Shown piece by piece: positions 15,721-23,296 of a DNA stretch of 27,440 nt. Position numbers and translations under genes: made by a program. The stretch is from an uncultured Oscillospiraceae bacterium. Lineage in GTDB: Bacteria; Bacillota; Clostridia; Oscillospirales; Acutalibacteraceae. A model generated the notes under the pieces. That model did not search any database. It worked only from the letters and a program-made list of their open reading frames with translations, and was not told the origin of the DNA. Within the stretch, counting starts at the first letter, position 1; the number at the start of each line of letters is the position of its first letter. The stretch is from NCBI GenBank assembly GCA_910588935.1, contig CAJUSM010000036.1:1-27440 (forward strand), given 5' to 3'.

Positions 15721-16092
15721 TTATGTCTTTTCATCCTTATCCTTCCCGAACAGCTGCCCGCACCCAATCACCAGCAACAGTCCCCCAAACAGCCTGCGCA
15801 GCAGGCCTGTGTCCATCCCCGCCGCCAGCAGCGATGCTCCCACGCTCACCGGCACCCCCGCCAGGGCGCACCACAGCAGGGCCTGGTACTGGATGAGCCC
15901 GTTTTTCATGTGGCCCACTGCCGCTGGCAGGGCGCAGCAGAGGAAATAGACCAAGTTCGCGCCTCCGGCCCGGAGCTGGTCCATGTGTTCGATCATGGTC
16001 AGCCACAAAATCAGCAGCGTGCCCCCGCCCACTCCAAACCCAGAGAGCACGCCGGTAAGGAATCCAATGAAAAAGCCCAGCAATTGGTTCAT
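15721..16092 (-). CDS. TSUP (TauE/SafE) permease, second half-size subunit
   Basis: A 123-residue, four-helix membrane protein of the TSUP (UPF0721) family, whose full-length members export or import sulfite, sulfoacetate or other organosulfur anions. The family start pattern is visible: LLGFFIGFLTGVLSGFGVGGGTLLI. A normal TSUP protein has two such repeats in one chain of about 250 residues; here the gene holds one. Its ATG overlaps the stop codon of the companion half gene by 4 bases (ATGA), so both are made together and probably form a heterodimer. The transported substrate cannot be told from sequence. Confidence 0.88.
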   Translation of the reverse strand: MNQLLGFFIGFLTGVLSGFGVGGGTLLILWLTMIEHMDQLRAGGANLVYFLCCALPAAVGHMKNGLIQYQALLWCALAGVPVSVGASLLAAGMDTGLLRRLFGGLLLVIGCGQLFGKDKDEKT

Positions 16093-16457
16093 AGCTGAAA
16101 CACCGCCCGGATTCCGCCATAGATCACCAACAGCCCGAAGGCCCTGCGCAGCCAGTTTATTGGCACTCTGCCAAAAATTTTTCCTGATACCAGCCCGCCG
16201 GCAAAGCCTCCTGCCAGATAAGGCCAGAGCCCTTGAAGCTGCAGGGAGCCCTTAACCAGATAGACGCCGGCCGAGGCTAGGGAGAGAACAAGGGCTATGC
16301 CCACCGAGGTGGCAAAGGCCTGCCGCTTGGAAAGCCCAGCCCAACCCCCCAGCAGCGGTACCAAAAAAAGTCCGCCTCCCGCGCCGAATAGGCCGTTGGC
16401 CAGGCCAGCCAACGCGCCAGTGACAGCATACTTCAGCTTTGGGTTCAAATTAAACAT
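16089..16457 (-). CDS. TSUP (TauE/SafE) permease, first half-size subunit
   Basis: A 122-residue, four-helix membrane protein with the TSUP repeat ALAGLANGLFGAGGGLFLVPLL at its N-terminal side. It ends in RAFGLLVIYGGIRAVFQL. The frame is open upstream to 16568, but the ATG at 16457 (MFNLNPK) directly follows a GGCGGGGGG ribosome binding site and gives the normal half-repeat length. It is divergent from the penicillin-binding protein gene, with a 115-base intergenic region between the starts. It is co-translated with the second half gene. Confidence 0.88.
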   Translation of the reverse strand: MFNLNPKLKYAVTGALAGLANGLFGAGGGLFLVPLLGGWAGLSKRQAFATSVGIALVLSLASAGVYLVKGSLQLQGLWPYLAGGFAGGLVSGKIFGRVPINWLRRAFGLLVIYGGIRAVFQL

Positions 16458-16515
16458 ACAAGCCCCCCGCCTTTTTGTTTTGAGGTTAGTTTTCCCGGCA
16501 AAAGGGAGAAAATGC

Positions 16516-16544
16516 GAATTTCGCCAGGGAAAAGCCGCATAATA
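16516..16544 (+). promoter_or_regulatory. Possible sigmaG/sigmaF-type promoter of the PBP gene
   Basis: GAATT (16516-16520), 17-base spacer, CATAATA (16538-16544). The -10 fits the forespore sigmaG consensus CATAMTA and the -35 fits GMATR except for its last base. A sigmaA reading would need a poor -35. Confidence 0.35.
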
Positions 16545-16572
16545 ACCTGGAAAACAAAAAGGGGGCATGGGG

Positions 16573-18183
16573 ATGAAAATAAAAATTAAGGCCTATATTG
16601 TGCTGGGAGCGCTGCTTTTGCTGCTGGGATTGGCCGGGCGCTCTATGGCAAATATTTCTGGCGATGCGGAATATGTGGCTGCGGCAGGGCAGCAAAGTAT
16701 TTACAAGCTGGACGTGGCCAAGGCCAGGGGGACCATTTTTGATTGCCACCTGACCCCGCTGACCGGCAGCACTCGCCGGCGGGTAGCAGCGGTAGCCCCA
16801 ACCATAGAATCCATTGGGGCCATTGAATCTGCCACCGCAGGGAAATACCGGGACCGGCTGGCAGCGGCCTTGGCAGACGGGAAACCCTTTGCCATGGAAA
16901 TTGACCGGTGGGTAGAGGACAACTGTGTGGATATGTTTAATGTTCCTAAGCGCTACCAGGAAGACCAGCTGGCACCCCATGTGGTAGGGTATCTGGACAG
17001 CCTGGGCCGGGGCGCGGCAGGGATAGAGCTGGCTATGGACGACGCCCTGCACATGTACAGCGGGGAAATCTCTGTGTACTACACAGTGGACGCCTTGGGG
17101 CGGGTGATTGCCGGGGCCCAGCGCCTGGTGGTGGATTCCTTAGAAAAGCCGCTGGGAGGCGTGGCGGTTACCCTGGATGCTAAAATACAGCAATTGGTCG
17201 AGGAGAGCTCCAAAGAGCTGGGCAAAGGCGCGGTGGTGGTGACAGAAGCCCCAAACTGTGAAATACGGGCGCTGGTAAGCCTGCCGGATTTTGACCCCAA
17301 CCGCATTGGGGAAATCACTCAGTCTCGAGAGGCGCCTTTGCTGAACCGGGCCTTTTGCCCGTATTCGCCAGGGTCGGTTTTTAAGCTGGTAGCCGCCGCG
17401 GCAGAGCTGGAAAACGGCAAGGCTGGGGCTAGCTTTGAGTGTACCGGCTCTTTAAACGCCGGGGGCCTGGCCTTTCACTGCTTCGATGGAAAGGCCCACG
17501 GCAAGGTGAATTTAAAAGCCGCCATTGAAAAATCCTGCAACTGCTACTTTATCAGCTCTGTGCGGGCTATGGGGGCGCAGCCGGTGCTGGCAATGGCCTA
17601 TAACTTGGGGCTAGGAGCTGGGCAGGAGTTTGGCCGGGGCCTGTACAGCGATGCAGGTCTGCTGCCAGAGGCAAAGGAGCTAAGCGGGGCCCGTGCGCTG
17701 GCAAATTTTTCTTTTGGGCAGGGGACGATTACAACCACCCCCTTGCAGCTATGCGGAATGCTGAACGCCATTGCGGCAGAGGGGGTGTACAGTACCCCAA
17801 AGCTTATTGCCGGGCTGGTCTCTGAGGACGGGGAGCTGATTCCCCAGCAACCGGTAACAGATGTGGTGCTGCAGGCCATGAGTGGAGAAACAGCCAAAAA
17901 GCTAAGGGAGTATATGATCAACGGGGCAAAGCAGGGCACAGGCGCGGCGGGTGCTCCTGCGGGGATTACGGTGGGGATTAAGACAGGGACAGCCCAGACA
18001 GGGATTTTTGATAACGGGGAGGAGCTGTGCAATTTTTGGTATTGTGGTTTTGTGGAGGATGGCACCGGGAAACGGTACTGTATTACAGTGCTAAAAGAAT
18101 CGGCGGCAAAAGATGGCGGGGCAACGGGAAGGGTGTTTCGGAAAGTGGCGGAAGGGCTGGCTAGCCTGGACACTAGCTCTTAA
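16573..18183 (+). CDS. Class B penicillin-binding protein (transpeptidase)
   Basis: A 536-residue peptidoglycan DD-transpeptidase with one N-terminal membrane helix (about 7-24). Next comes a short non-catalytic region with the class B motif RGTIFD (52-57), and then the transpeptidase domain. The active-site motifs are intact: SVFK (Ser268, Lys271), SCN (321-323) and KTG (470-472). No PASTA domain is present, and it is shorter than typical SpoVD or PBP2x. It therefore resembles PbpA-like proteins and may be a sporulation- or elongation-type enzyme. Two ATGs, 16567 and 16573, are in frame; the second stands 7 bases after GGGGG and is preferred. No SEDS partner (RodA/FtsW/SpoVE) is adjacent. 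Confidence 0.9.
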   Translation: MKIKIKAYIVLGALLLLLGLAGRSMANISGDAEYVAAAGQQSIYKLDVAKARGTIFDCHLTPLTGSTRRRVAAVAPTIESIGAIESATAGKYRDRLAAALADGKPFAMEIDRWVEDNCVDMFNVPKRYQEDQLAPHVVGYLDSLGRGAAGIELAMDDALHMYSGEISVYYTVDALGRVIAGAQRLVVDSLEKPLGGVAVTLDAKIQQLVEESSKELGKGAVVVTEAPNCEIRALVSLPDFDPNRIGEITQSREAPLLNRAFCPYSPGSVFKLVAAAAELENGKAGASFECTGSLNAGGLAFHCFDGKAHGKVNLKAAIEKSCNCYFISSVRAMGAQPVLAMAYNLGLGAGQEFGRGLYSDAGLLPEAKELSGARALANFSFGQGTITTTPLQLCGMLNAIAAEGVYSTPKLIAGLVSEDGELIPQQPVTDVVLQAMSGETAKKLREYMINGAKQGTGAAGAPAGITVGIKTGTAQTGIFDNGEELCNFWYCGFVEDGTGKRYCITVLKESAAKDGGATGRVFRKVAEGLASLDTSS

Positions 18184-18197
18184 AAATGTGGAAGGGC

Positions 18198-18233
18198 AAA
18201 AAAGTAGGGCAAGGCCCTGTGGAGGCCTTGCCC
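18198..18233 (-). terminator. Rho-independent terminator after anti-sigma gene
   Basis: On minus, stem GGGCAAGGCC / GGCCTTGCCC (18207-18233) is followed by TACTTTTTT. It also lies 25 bases downstream of the convergent PBP gene, but the T-run favours minus. Confidence 0.75.
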
Positions 18234-18330
18234 GTAACAAGCTTTACAAATTTTTTGCTGGAAAGAGAGACTTTTGGTCCTGTGTAAGAATGGAAATTGC
18301 CTACAGCACAGGCAACGAGGGGATTTTATA

Positions 18331-20496
18331 TTACTCTGAAATAGATAGATCATCATCCAGCTGAGAAGAGACTGCTGATGAGGGCCAGGTGCTGGGTGGC
18401 GCAGCCGGCCCAAAGGGCTGACCCGTAGGCGCCGAGCTGGGCTTGGCGGGGCTTTGATTCTGGCTGTTGTAATCTGTCCAACTTCCCAGAGCCTTTTTTC
18501 GCGCTTGGGCGGCAGATTCCTGAAGATCCGGGATCAGCACCTGGTCTGTATCAAGATCCACCAGCGACAACCGGGTGAACCAATCGGAAATGGCGGGGAA
18601 ATCATATTTATAAGCTTCTTCTGGATAGCGGAGATAGATTGCCGACCCAAAAGCTGTCTGGCCTGTAGAAGAAAGGGCAAACTCCCACGGGTAATACGCG
18701 CCGGATTCGTCCTCTGTAGGAGAGCCCACCTGCCAGGTAAAGAGGGTGGTTTCCTCGTTTCGATAGGCCAAAATGCCCAGGTTGCGGTAAGTCATGTCCT
18801 CTAGGCTGATCAGCTGAATCAATTGGCCAGAAGAATCGAGAAAAACGTCTTCGTTGCTGTTCACGCCAGCGCAGAGAAATCCGTTTTCAAAATCGCCATG
18901 GGGGGCGCTCTCCCTGGAGATATCCACCTTTTCCCGGTACTCTGCCCTATAGTTCTCGCTGGTATACACCAGCCCTTGGCTGGGCTCTATGGTGAACTCT
19001 GCCAGTACCCGGGGATTGTAATCATCTGGACAGCCGGTTCTATCAAAATTTGAACCTTCCGGCGTTTCGTAAAAGGTGAGCACCAGAGGAGAATCTTGAT
19101 TTTCTGGCTTTCTCAGGGTGGTGAAGCTATAAACCAGGTGGTTTGTCTCCCCCCAGGCCTCCGCGTTGTAGGAGATGCCGCTTTCATCGTTAAGGCTGAT
19201 CAGCCCTCCCCGATAAAAGCCGGGATGATCTGCCGTGCCTGTGTCCTCCTGCCGGGACTCCACGCTACCGTCTCCCTCTGGCGGTTTTCGAACCAAGTCG
19301 GCATAAATGCCAAGGGGCTGTGACGTATCCCAACTGGCGATGGTGGAAGAGGAGGAGATCATCAAGTCCGATCCCAAGCCGATATCCGGCAGGTCGGCCT
19401 CTAAAATCACTTCGCTGGGAGTATACGTGATTTTACGGAGGGTGACGCCATTGTCTTCTGCCATTGGCTCCATTACCTGGTTTTTGACATGGTCGATCTC
19501 CAGCTGGAAATTAACATTGTAAAAGGGCTGGAAAGAGTCGCCGGTGATTGGGCCATCGGCCCCCTTGGGAGACTGAACTATGGTGAGGCTGGGGATGGTG
19601 AGGCTGATATCCATAAGCTCCTGGCCTTTTTTGCCAGAGCTGTCCAGGTCCTCTGAGCTGGCGGTAGCAGGGGCATTTTCAGAAGATGTATTCCCATCCA
19701 CTTCCCCCTGCGCCTCTGCGGGAATAATGGGGATATAGAAAGACGCGGTGGGCATTTTCCTCTCCTCGTCCCAAACAAAGCCAGGGGAGGTGGAAAGGGA
19801 GGCAACAATGCCGTTTAGAATCAGCTCGCTGTCACTGACCACATCCATATACATTACGTCATCTATGCCGCTACCCATGCCGCTACCCATGCCGCTAGAG
19901 GCGGGTGACCCAGGAGACAGGGAAAATACCGGCTGAAGGGTTCCGCTAGCCTCATCATACGCCATATCGGCCAGCGTCTCCTTCAAGGACGCGTCCTCCA
20001 GATCCAGGCTCATTTCCAGCCAGAGGTAACGGCCGTCGCTCCAGGCGTCCTCGATAATCAGATCGCCAATGGGCTCCTCGTTGGGGTGCACAGTAATCGG
20101 GCGGAAGGCAGGCTGGGGAACAGGCGTGGGGGTAGCTTCTGCCTCCAGCATAAGGTGGCTACGGTCGTCGAGCGGCTCCTGGTTGCGGCTATTGATTGCC
20201 TGAAAGACCATGCCCAGGCCAGGCAAGGCCTCAGTGAGCTGAGGATAGGTGGTGTTTACCCCCAGCAGGGCCAGAAAGAGCAGCCCACAGGCAGCAGCGG
20301 CAGAGGCTGTGCGACGCAGGAAGGTGCGCACGGGGCGGTAGGCTACAGGCATATCTAGGGGGAGTTCCTGGTAGGTTTTTTCCATTGCCTGGCGGAAGGA
20401 TTCCGGAACCGTTTCCACCCCCAGCTCTTTGGCCAGCTGAGCCCGAAAGCCTCGCCTTTTTTTAACGCCGGCGCTATGCTTGCCTTGATATCTCAT
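18331..20496 (-). CDS. DUF4179-type membrane protein, probable anti-sigma factor
   Basis: A 721-residue protein with a basic cytoplasmic N-terminus of about 60 residues, one membrane helix (about 63-81) and a large extracellular part. This is the layout of DUF4179 proteins found beside ECF sigma factors in Firmicutes, where the short cytoplasmic part is thought to hold the sigma factor. At 721 residues it is longer than the usual 350-450. The outer part includes a Gly/Met/Ser microrepeat (GMGSGMGSG; a 12-base repeat at about 19864-19898) and a Ser/Pro-rich C-terminal tail. It overlaps the sigma gene by 4 bases (ATGA), so the two are co-translated. The signal it senses is unknown; a cell-envelope stress is the usual case. 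Confidence 0.82.
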   Translation of the reverse strand: MRYQGKHSAGVKKRRGFRAQLAKELGVETVPESFRQAMEKTYQELPLDMPVAYRPVRTFLRRTASAAAACGLLFLALLGVNTTYPQLTEALPGLGMVFQAINSRNQEPLDDRSHLMLEAEATPTPVPQPAFRPITVHPNEEPIGDLIIEDAWSDGRYLWLEMSLDLEDASLKETLADMAYDEASGTLQPVFSLSPGSPASSGMGSGMGSGIDDVMYMDVVSDSELILNGIVASLSTSPGFVWDEERKMPTASFYIPIIPAEAQGEVDGNTSSENAPATASSEDLDSSGKKGQELMDISLTIPSLTIVQSPKGADGPITGDSFQPFYNVNFQLEIDHVKNQVMEPMAEDNGVTLRKITYTPSEVILEADLPDIGLGSDLMISSSSTIASWDTSQPLGIYADLVRKPPEGDGSVESRQEDTGTADHPGFYRGGLISLNDESGISYNAEAWGETNHLVYSFTTLRKPENQDSPLVLTFYETPEGSNFDRTGCPDDYNPRVLAEFTIEPSQGLVYTSENYRAEYREKVDISRESAPHGDFENGFLCAGVNSNEDVFLDSSGQLIQLISLEDMTYRNLGILAYRNEETTLFTWQVGSPTEDESGAYYPWEFALSSTGQTAFGSAIYLRYPEEAYKYDFPAISDWFTRLSLVDLDTDQVLIPDLQESAAQARKKALGSWTDYNSQNQSPAKPSSAPTGQPFGPAAPPSTWPSSAVSSQLDDDLSISE

Positions 20497-21008
20497 ATAC
20501 CCGCCTCCTGTTCTCTGGCCTGAAAGATTTCTTTAAACTTTTTTCTTCCGTGAGAAAGCCGCATTTTTGCCGCGCCCTCGGTAATAGAGAGCAGCTGGGC
20601 GATCTGCTTTACCGGCAGGTCGTTTAAGTAGTATAGGGTTAAAATCAGCCGGTCGTTCTCGCCTAGGGCTTCTAAGGTTTGGCGTACGTCCAAAGAAAGC
20701 TCCCGATCATCCTCCCGGCCCTCCTCAGGCAAAAGCTCCAGGGGAACCAGCCCCTTTTGCTGGCGGAGCAGATCGTAGCAGCAATTGATGACTACCCGGG
20801 TCATCCAGGTTTTAAAAAATTTAGGCTGGCGGATGGTGTCCATTTTATAAAAGGCCCGGCAAATGGCCTCTTGTACCGCGTCCTCCACATCCACCTCGTT
20901 GTGAAGGATTGACTTGGCCACGCGGTACATGGCAAGCTCGTTGGCCTGCATCAAGCGCAAAAAGGCGTCGCGGTCACCGTTTTGCGCTTTTTTTACCCAA
21001 CGTTCCAT
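20493..21008 (-). CDS. ECF-type RNA polymerase sigma factor
   Basis: A 171-residue sigma-70 family protein with the two-domain ECF layout. Region 2 includes LHNEVDVEDAVQEA and TWMTRVVINCCYDLLR. Region 4 is a helix-turn-helix around residues 118-160 (LTLYYLNDLPVKQIAQLL, then AAKMRLSHGRKKFK). It directs RNA polymerase to a small regulon, probably including envelope genes. The start ATG at 21008 has GGTGAG three bases upstream, which is tight. It is transcribed from the strong sigmaA-type promoter at 21143-21171, and no ECF-type autoregulatory promoter was recognised. The anti-sigma partner is encoded immediately downstream with a 4-base overlap. Confidence 0.93.
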   Translation of the reverse strand: MERWVKKAQNGDRDAFLRLMQANELAMYRVAKSILHNEVDVEDAVQEAICRAFYKMDTIRQPKFFKTWMTRVVINCCYDLLRQQKGLVPLELLPEEGREDDRELSLDVRQTLEALGENDRLILTLYYLNDLPVKQIAQLLSITEGAAKMRLSHGRKKFKEIFQAREQEAGI

Positions 21009-21058
21009 GGGCTCACCGCATTTCTGTTTATTTTAATAGGGAGGGTTTCCCTGTTGTT

Positions 21059-21111
21059 TTTTCGTCTCCTAATGAGTTGACGGTAGGAAAAGGAGATTGG
21101 TAAGACGAAAA
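21059..21111 (-). other. Leader inverted repeat of the sigma factor gene
   Basis: TTTTCGTC (21059-21066) and GACGAAAA (21104-21111) can pair, with TCCT/AGGA nested inside. It lies in the roughly 130-base leader of the sigma operon and may form an RNA stem or bind a regulator. Confidence 0.4.
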
Positions 21112-21142
21112 GGGGAAATATCCAAAAAACTTTTCCGGCTAT

Positions 21143-21171
21143 ATTATGAGCGCTAGGCAGAGGATTGTCAA
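21143..21171 (-). promoter_or_regulatory. SigmaA promoter of the sigma/anti-sigma operon
   Basis: -35 TTGACA (21171-21166), 17-base spacer, -10 CATAAT (21148-21143), read on minus. Confidence 0.75.
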
Positions 21172-21192
21172 GAAAGAAAGGGAAAAAGGGCC

Positions 21193-21249
21193 AAAAAGGG
21201 GGCACTCTGTCTGCCGGCGCTTTTCGCCCTGGCAGACAGAGTGCCCCTT
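21193..21249 (-). terminator. Strong Rho-independent terminator after lipoprotein gene
   Basis: A perfect 15-bp stem GGCACTCTGTCTGCC / GGCAGACAGAGTGCC (21201-21245), extendable by further pairs, followed on minus by CCCTTTTT. The sigma promoter starts just beyond it. Confidence 0.9.
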
Positions 21250-21269
21250 AAAAAAACAGGGTTTCCGCC

Positions 21270-21836
21270 TTATTTTGCGCTGAATTCCTGCTTGTAAATT
21301 TCGGTACCATCGTGCTGGGCATAAATTACCACCACTTTGGGGTCGGCAATCTCAACCACTTCCTTCATAGAACCGGCAATGGTCTCAAAGGTAGAGGCCT
21401 GGGAGGTCATGCCCTCTTCCAGGGTAGCGGCAATGCTCTCCATGTCTGTGCCCTCGGGCAGAGCAGAGTCGGAGAAAGTGAAAGTGTATACCAGCTTGTC
21501 GCCGTCGGCTGTTACCGCAATATTCATCTGGTCGCTGGCCATGGCCTCCATCATGGAGTCCAGCTGGCTCTTTACAGCGGCATCCTCCAAAAACTCCTGG
21601 ATAGAGGCAAACTTGCCCTCGGCCACGGATGGGGCAGAGTCTTCAGAAGAAGAAGGATCGGAAACGGGCTGGCTCTCTACCTGGGAGCTTTCCCCTGCGT
21701 CACTGGCCATCGAGCTGGAGCCAGCAGAGCTAGCATCGCCCGCGCTGGAGCCGCCATTACCGCCGCAGGCGGCCAGAGAGAGTACCATGGCTATTGTCAT
21801 GGTGCCGGCCAGAAACCGAATGAAATTCTTTTTCAT
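21270..21836 (-). CDS. DUF4854-type lipoprotein
   Basis: A 188-residue exported lipoprotein. It has a lipoprotein signal peptide with the lipobox LAAC (residues 21-24, Cys24 to be lipidated), then a Ser/Gly/Ala-rich linker of about 45 residues. The C-terminal domain has the DUF4854 pattern (ADGDKLVYTFTF ... VVVIYAQHDGTEIYKQEF). Its function is not known. A TTG two codons upstream (21842) was rejected in favour of the ATG at 21836, which has AAAGGTG at good spacing. It is monocistronic, with a perfect consensus promoter and a very strong terminator, so it is probably abundant on the cell surface. Confidence 0.88.
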   Translation of the reverse strand: MKKNFIRFLAGTMTIAMVLSLAACGGNGGSSAGDASSAGSSSMASDAGESSQVESQPVSDPSSSEDSAPSVAEGKFASIQEFLEDAAVKSQLDSMMEAMASDQMNIAVTADGDKLVYTFTFSDSALPEGTDMESIAATLEEGMTSQASTFETIAGSMKEVVEIADPKVVVIYAQHDGTEIYKQEFSAK

Positions 21837-21927
21837 GATCAATCACCTTTCTTTAAATATTAGTTGCAATATGCAGTTTGTATTGGCCAGCGCCCTAAAG
21901 AAAACCCCGGCATTCCGGCCGAGAAAG

Positions 21928-21956
21928 ATTATAACTCTTTTGCGCCTTCATGTCAA
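21928..21956 (-). promoter_or_regulatory. Perfect consensus sigmaA promoter of the lipoprotein gene
   Basis: -35 TTGACA (21956-21951), 17-base spacer, -10 TATAAT (21933-21928), read on minus. A short CCGG-AATG-CCGG hairpin followed by GGTTTTCTTT lies just after the likely transcription start and could act as a weak pause site. Confidence 0.92.
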
Positions 21957-22086
21957 GAAATAAATAGTTACAGAAGAGTTAACGCTGCGCGCAGAGGGAA
22001 TATTCCTTTCGCTGTTCGGGAAAACTGTAAAGAAAAGTCATAATAAAGAAAGGGGCCGCCCAAACGGCCGGCCATGGTGAAACCAT

Positions 22087-23103
22087 ATGAAAAGAACCGG
22101 AAAACAGACTATGGAGTTTCAAACCCCGCCCACGATTATTGGCCATGGGGCAGTGGGGGGCCGGAAAGAGGCCCAGGGCCCTTTGGCCGCGGATTTTGAC
22201 CAGACCTTTGACGATACGGCCCTAAATACCCAGAGCTGGGAAAAGGCCGAAGCCCAACTGCAAAAGGAGGCCGTGGCCCTAGCCTTGCACAATGCCGGGC
22301 TAAAGCCAGCGCAAATCGACTTTATTTTTGCCGGAGACCTGCTGAACCAGTGTATCTCCTCCACGTTTGGGCTGCTGAACTATCAGATTCCCTTTTTGGG
22401 GCAATACGGGGCTTGCTCTACAATGGCCCAAACCCTGCTGATGGCGGCCATTATGGTGGAAAGCGCTGCCGGAAACACCGCGGCGGCGGTAACCAGCTCC
22501 CATTTCTGTACCGCGGAGCGCCAGTTCCGCACGCCGTTAGAGTATGGAGCCCAGCGCACGCCTACCGCCCAATGGACTGCCACTGCCTCTGGCTGCGTGG
22601 TTTTGGGAAAAGGAGGGAAAGTGAAGGTAACCCGGGGCCTGGCAGGAAAAATTGTGGATCTGGGGGTAAAGGATCCGGCCAATATGGGGGCCGCAATGGC
22701 CCCTGCAGCCGCGGACAGTATTTACCAGTTCCTTTCTGATACCTCTACTTCGCCCAAAGATTACGATGGTATTTTTACCGGCGACCTGGGGGAGGTAGGC
22801 ACAAAGCTGCTGCTTGGTACCCTAAGGGACAATGGCGTGGATCTAAGCAAGATACACAATGACTGCGGACTCATGCTTTACGACCGGGAAAAGCAGGATG
22901 TTCATGCCGGGGGCTCGGGCTGCGGCTGCTCGGCCAGCGTGCTGTGCGGCCATCTGCTTCGGCGGATGGAGCGGGGAGAGCTGGCAAATATCCTGTTCTG
23001 CGCCACAGGCGCTCTTATGTCCACCACCTCTCAGCAGCAGGGAGAGGCTATCCCGGGCATCTGCCATGTAATCCAGCTGACTACAGAAGCAAGGGGCTCA
23101 TAA
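22087..23103 (+). CDS. spoVAD: Stage V sporulation protein AD
   Basis: A 338-residue thiolase-fold protein of the SpoVAD family. In spores SpoVAD is a peripheral subunit of the SpoVA channel in the inner membrane, binds dipicolinic acid, and is needed for its uptake during sporulation and release in germination. Family stretches are visible: LNTQSWEKAEAQL, FAGDLLNQCISSTFG, GQYGACSTMAQTLLMAA, TSSHFCTAERQFRTP, GDLGEVGTKLL. The length is normal. The start ATG at 22087 follows GGTGA; an internal ATG at 22114 is possible. Usually spoVAC and spoVAE flank it, but here it stands alone with its own terminator at 23174. No complete forespore promoter was found. Confidence 0.93.
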   Translation: MKRTGKQTMEFQTPPTIIGHGAVGGRKEAQGPLAADFDQTFDDTALNTQSWEKAEAQLQKEAVALALHNAGLKPAQIDFIFAGDLLNQCISSTFGLLNYQIPFLGQYGACSTMAQTLLMAAIMVESAAGNTAAAVTSSHFCTAERQFRTPLEYGAQRTPTAQWTATASGCVVLGKGGKVKVTRGLAGKIVDLGVKDPANMGAAMAPAAADSIYQFLSDTSTSPKDYDGIFTGDLGEVGTKLLLGTLRDNGVDLSKIHNDCGLMLYDREKQDVHAGGSGCGCSASVLCGHLLRRMERGELANILFCATGALMSTTSQQQGEAIPGICHVIQLTTEARGS

Positions 23104-23173
23104 AAAACGGGTTTAAAGAATTGGGCTTTCCTCTTTTTTAAGCGATGTGAACGAAAAAGAACAGAAAAAGAGC

Positions 23174-23228
23174 CGGCTGGGGAGCTTTGCGCAAAGCAAG
23201 GCTCAAACCAGCCGTTTTTGGTCTTTTT
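23174..23228. terminator. Terminator between spoVAD and the convergent oxidoreductase gene
   Basis: CGGCTGG (23174-23180) pairs with CCAGCCG (23208-23214) around the palindrome GCTTTGC/GCAAAGC; TTTTTGGTCTTTTTT follows on plus. On minus GCTCTTTTT follows, so it probably works both ways. Confidence 0.8.
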
Positions 23229-23296
23229 TAGTGAGATTACGCGCTGTATCCCTCTGCTTTTTCCCTAAGGAGACAGAGAGCGGAGCTTACTAAGAA

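Noticed and set aside
19864..19898. 12-base tandem repeat as a possible CRISPR or variable locus
   Set aside because: Only about three short copies in frame inside the anti-sigma gene (Gly-Met-Gly-Ser); no spacers. No CRISPR array or tRNA was recognised in the window.
22039..22045. CATAATA upstream of spoVAD as a sigmaG -10
   Set aside because: No matching GHATR -35 lies 17-18 bases upstream, so it was not listed as a promoter.
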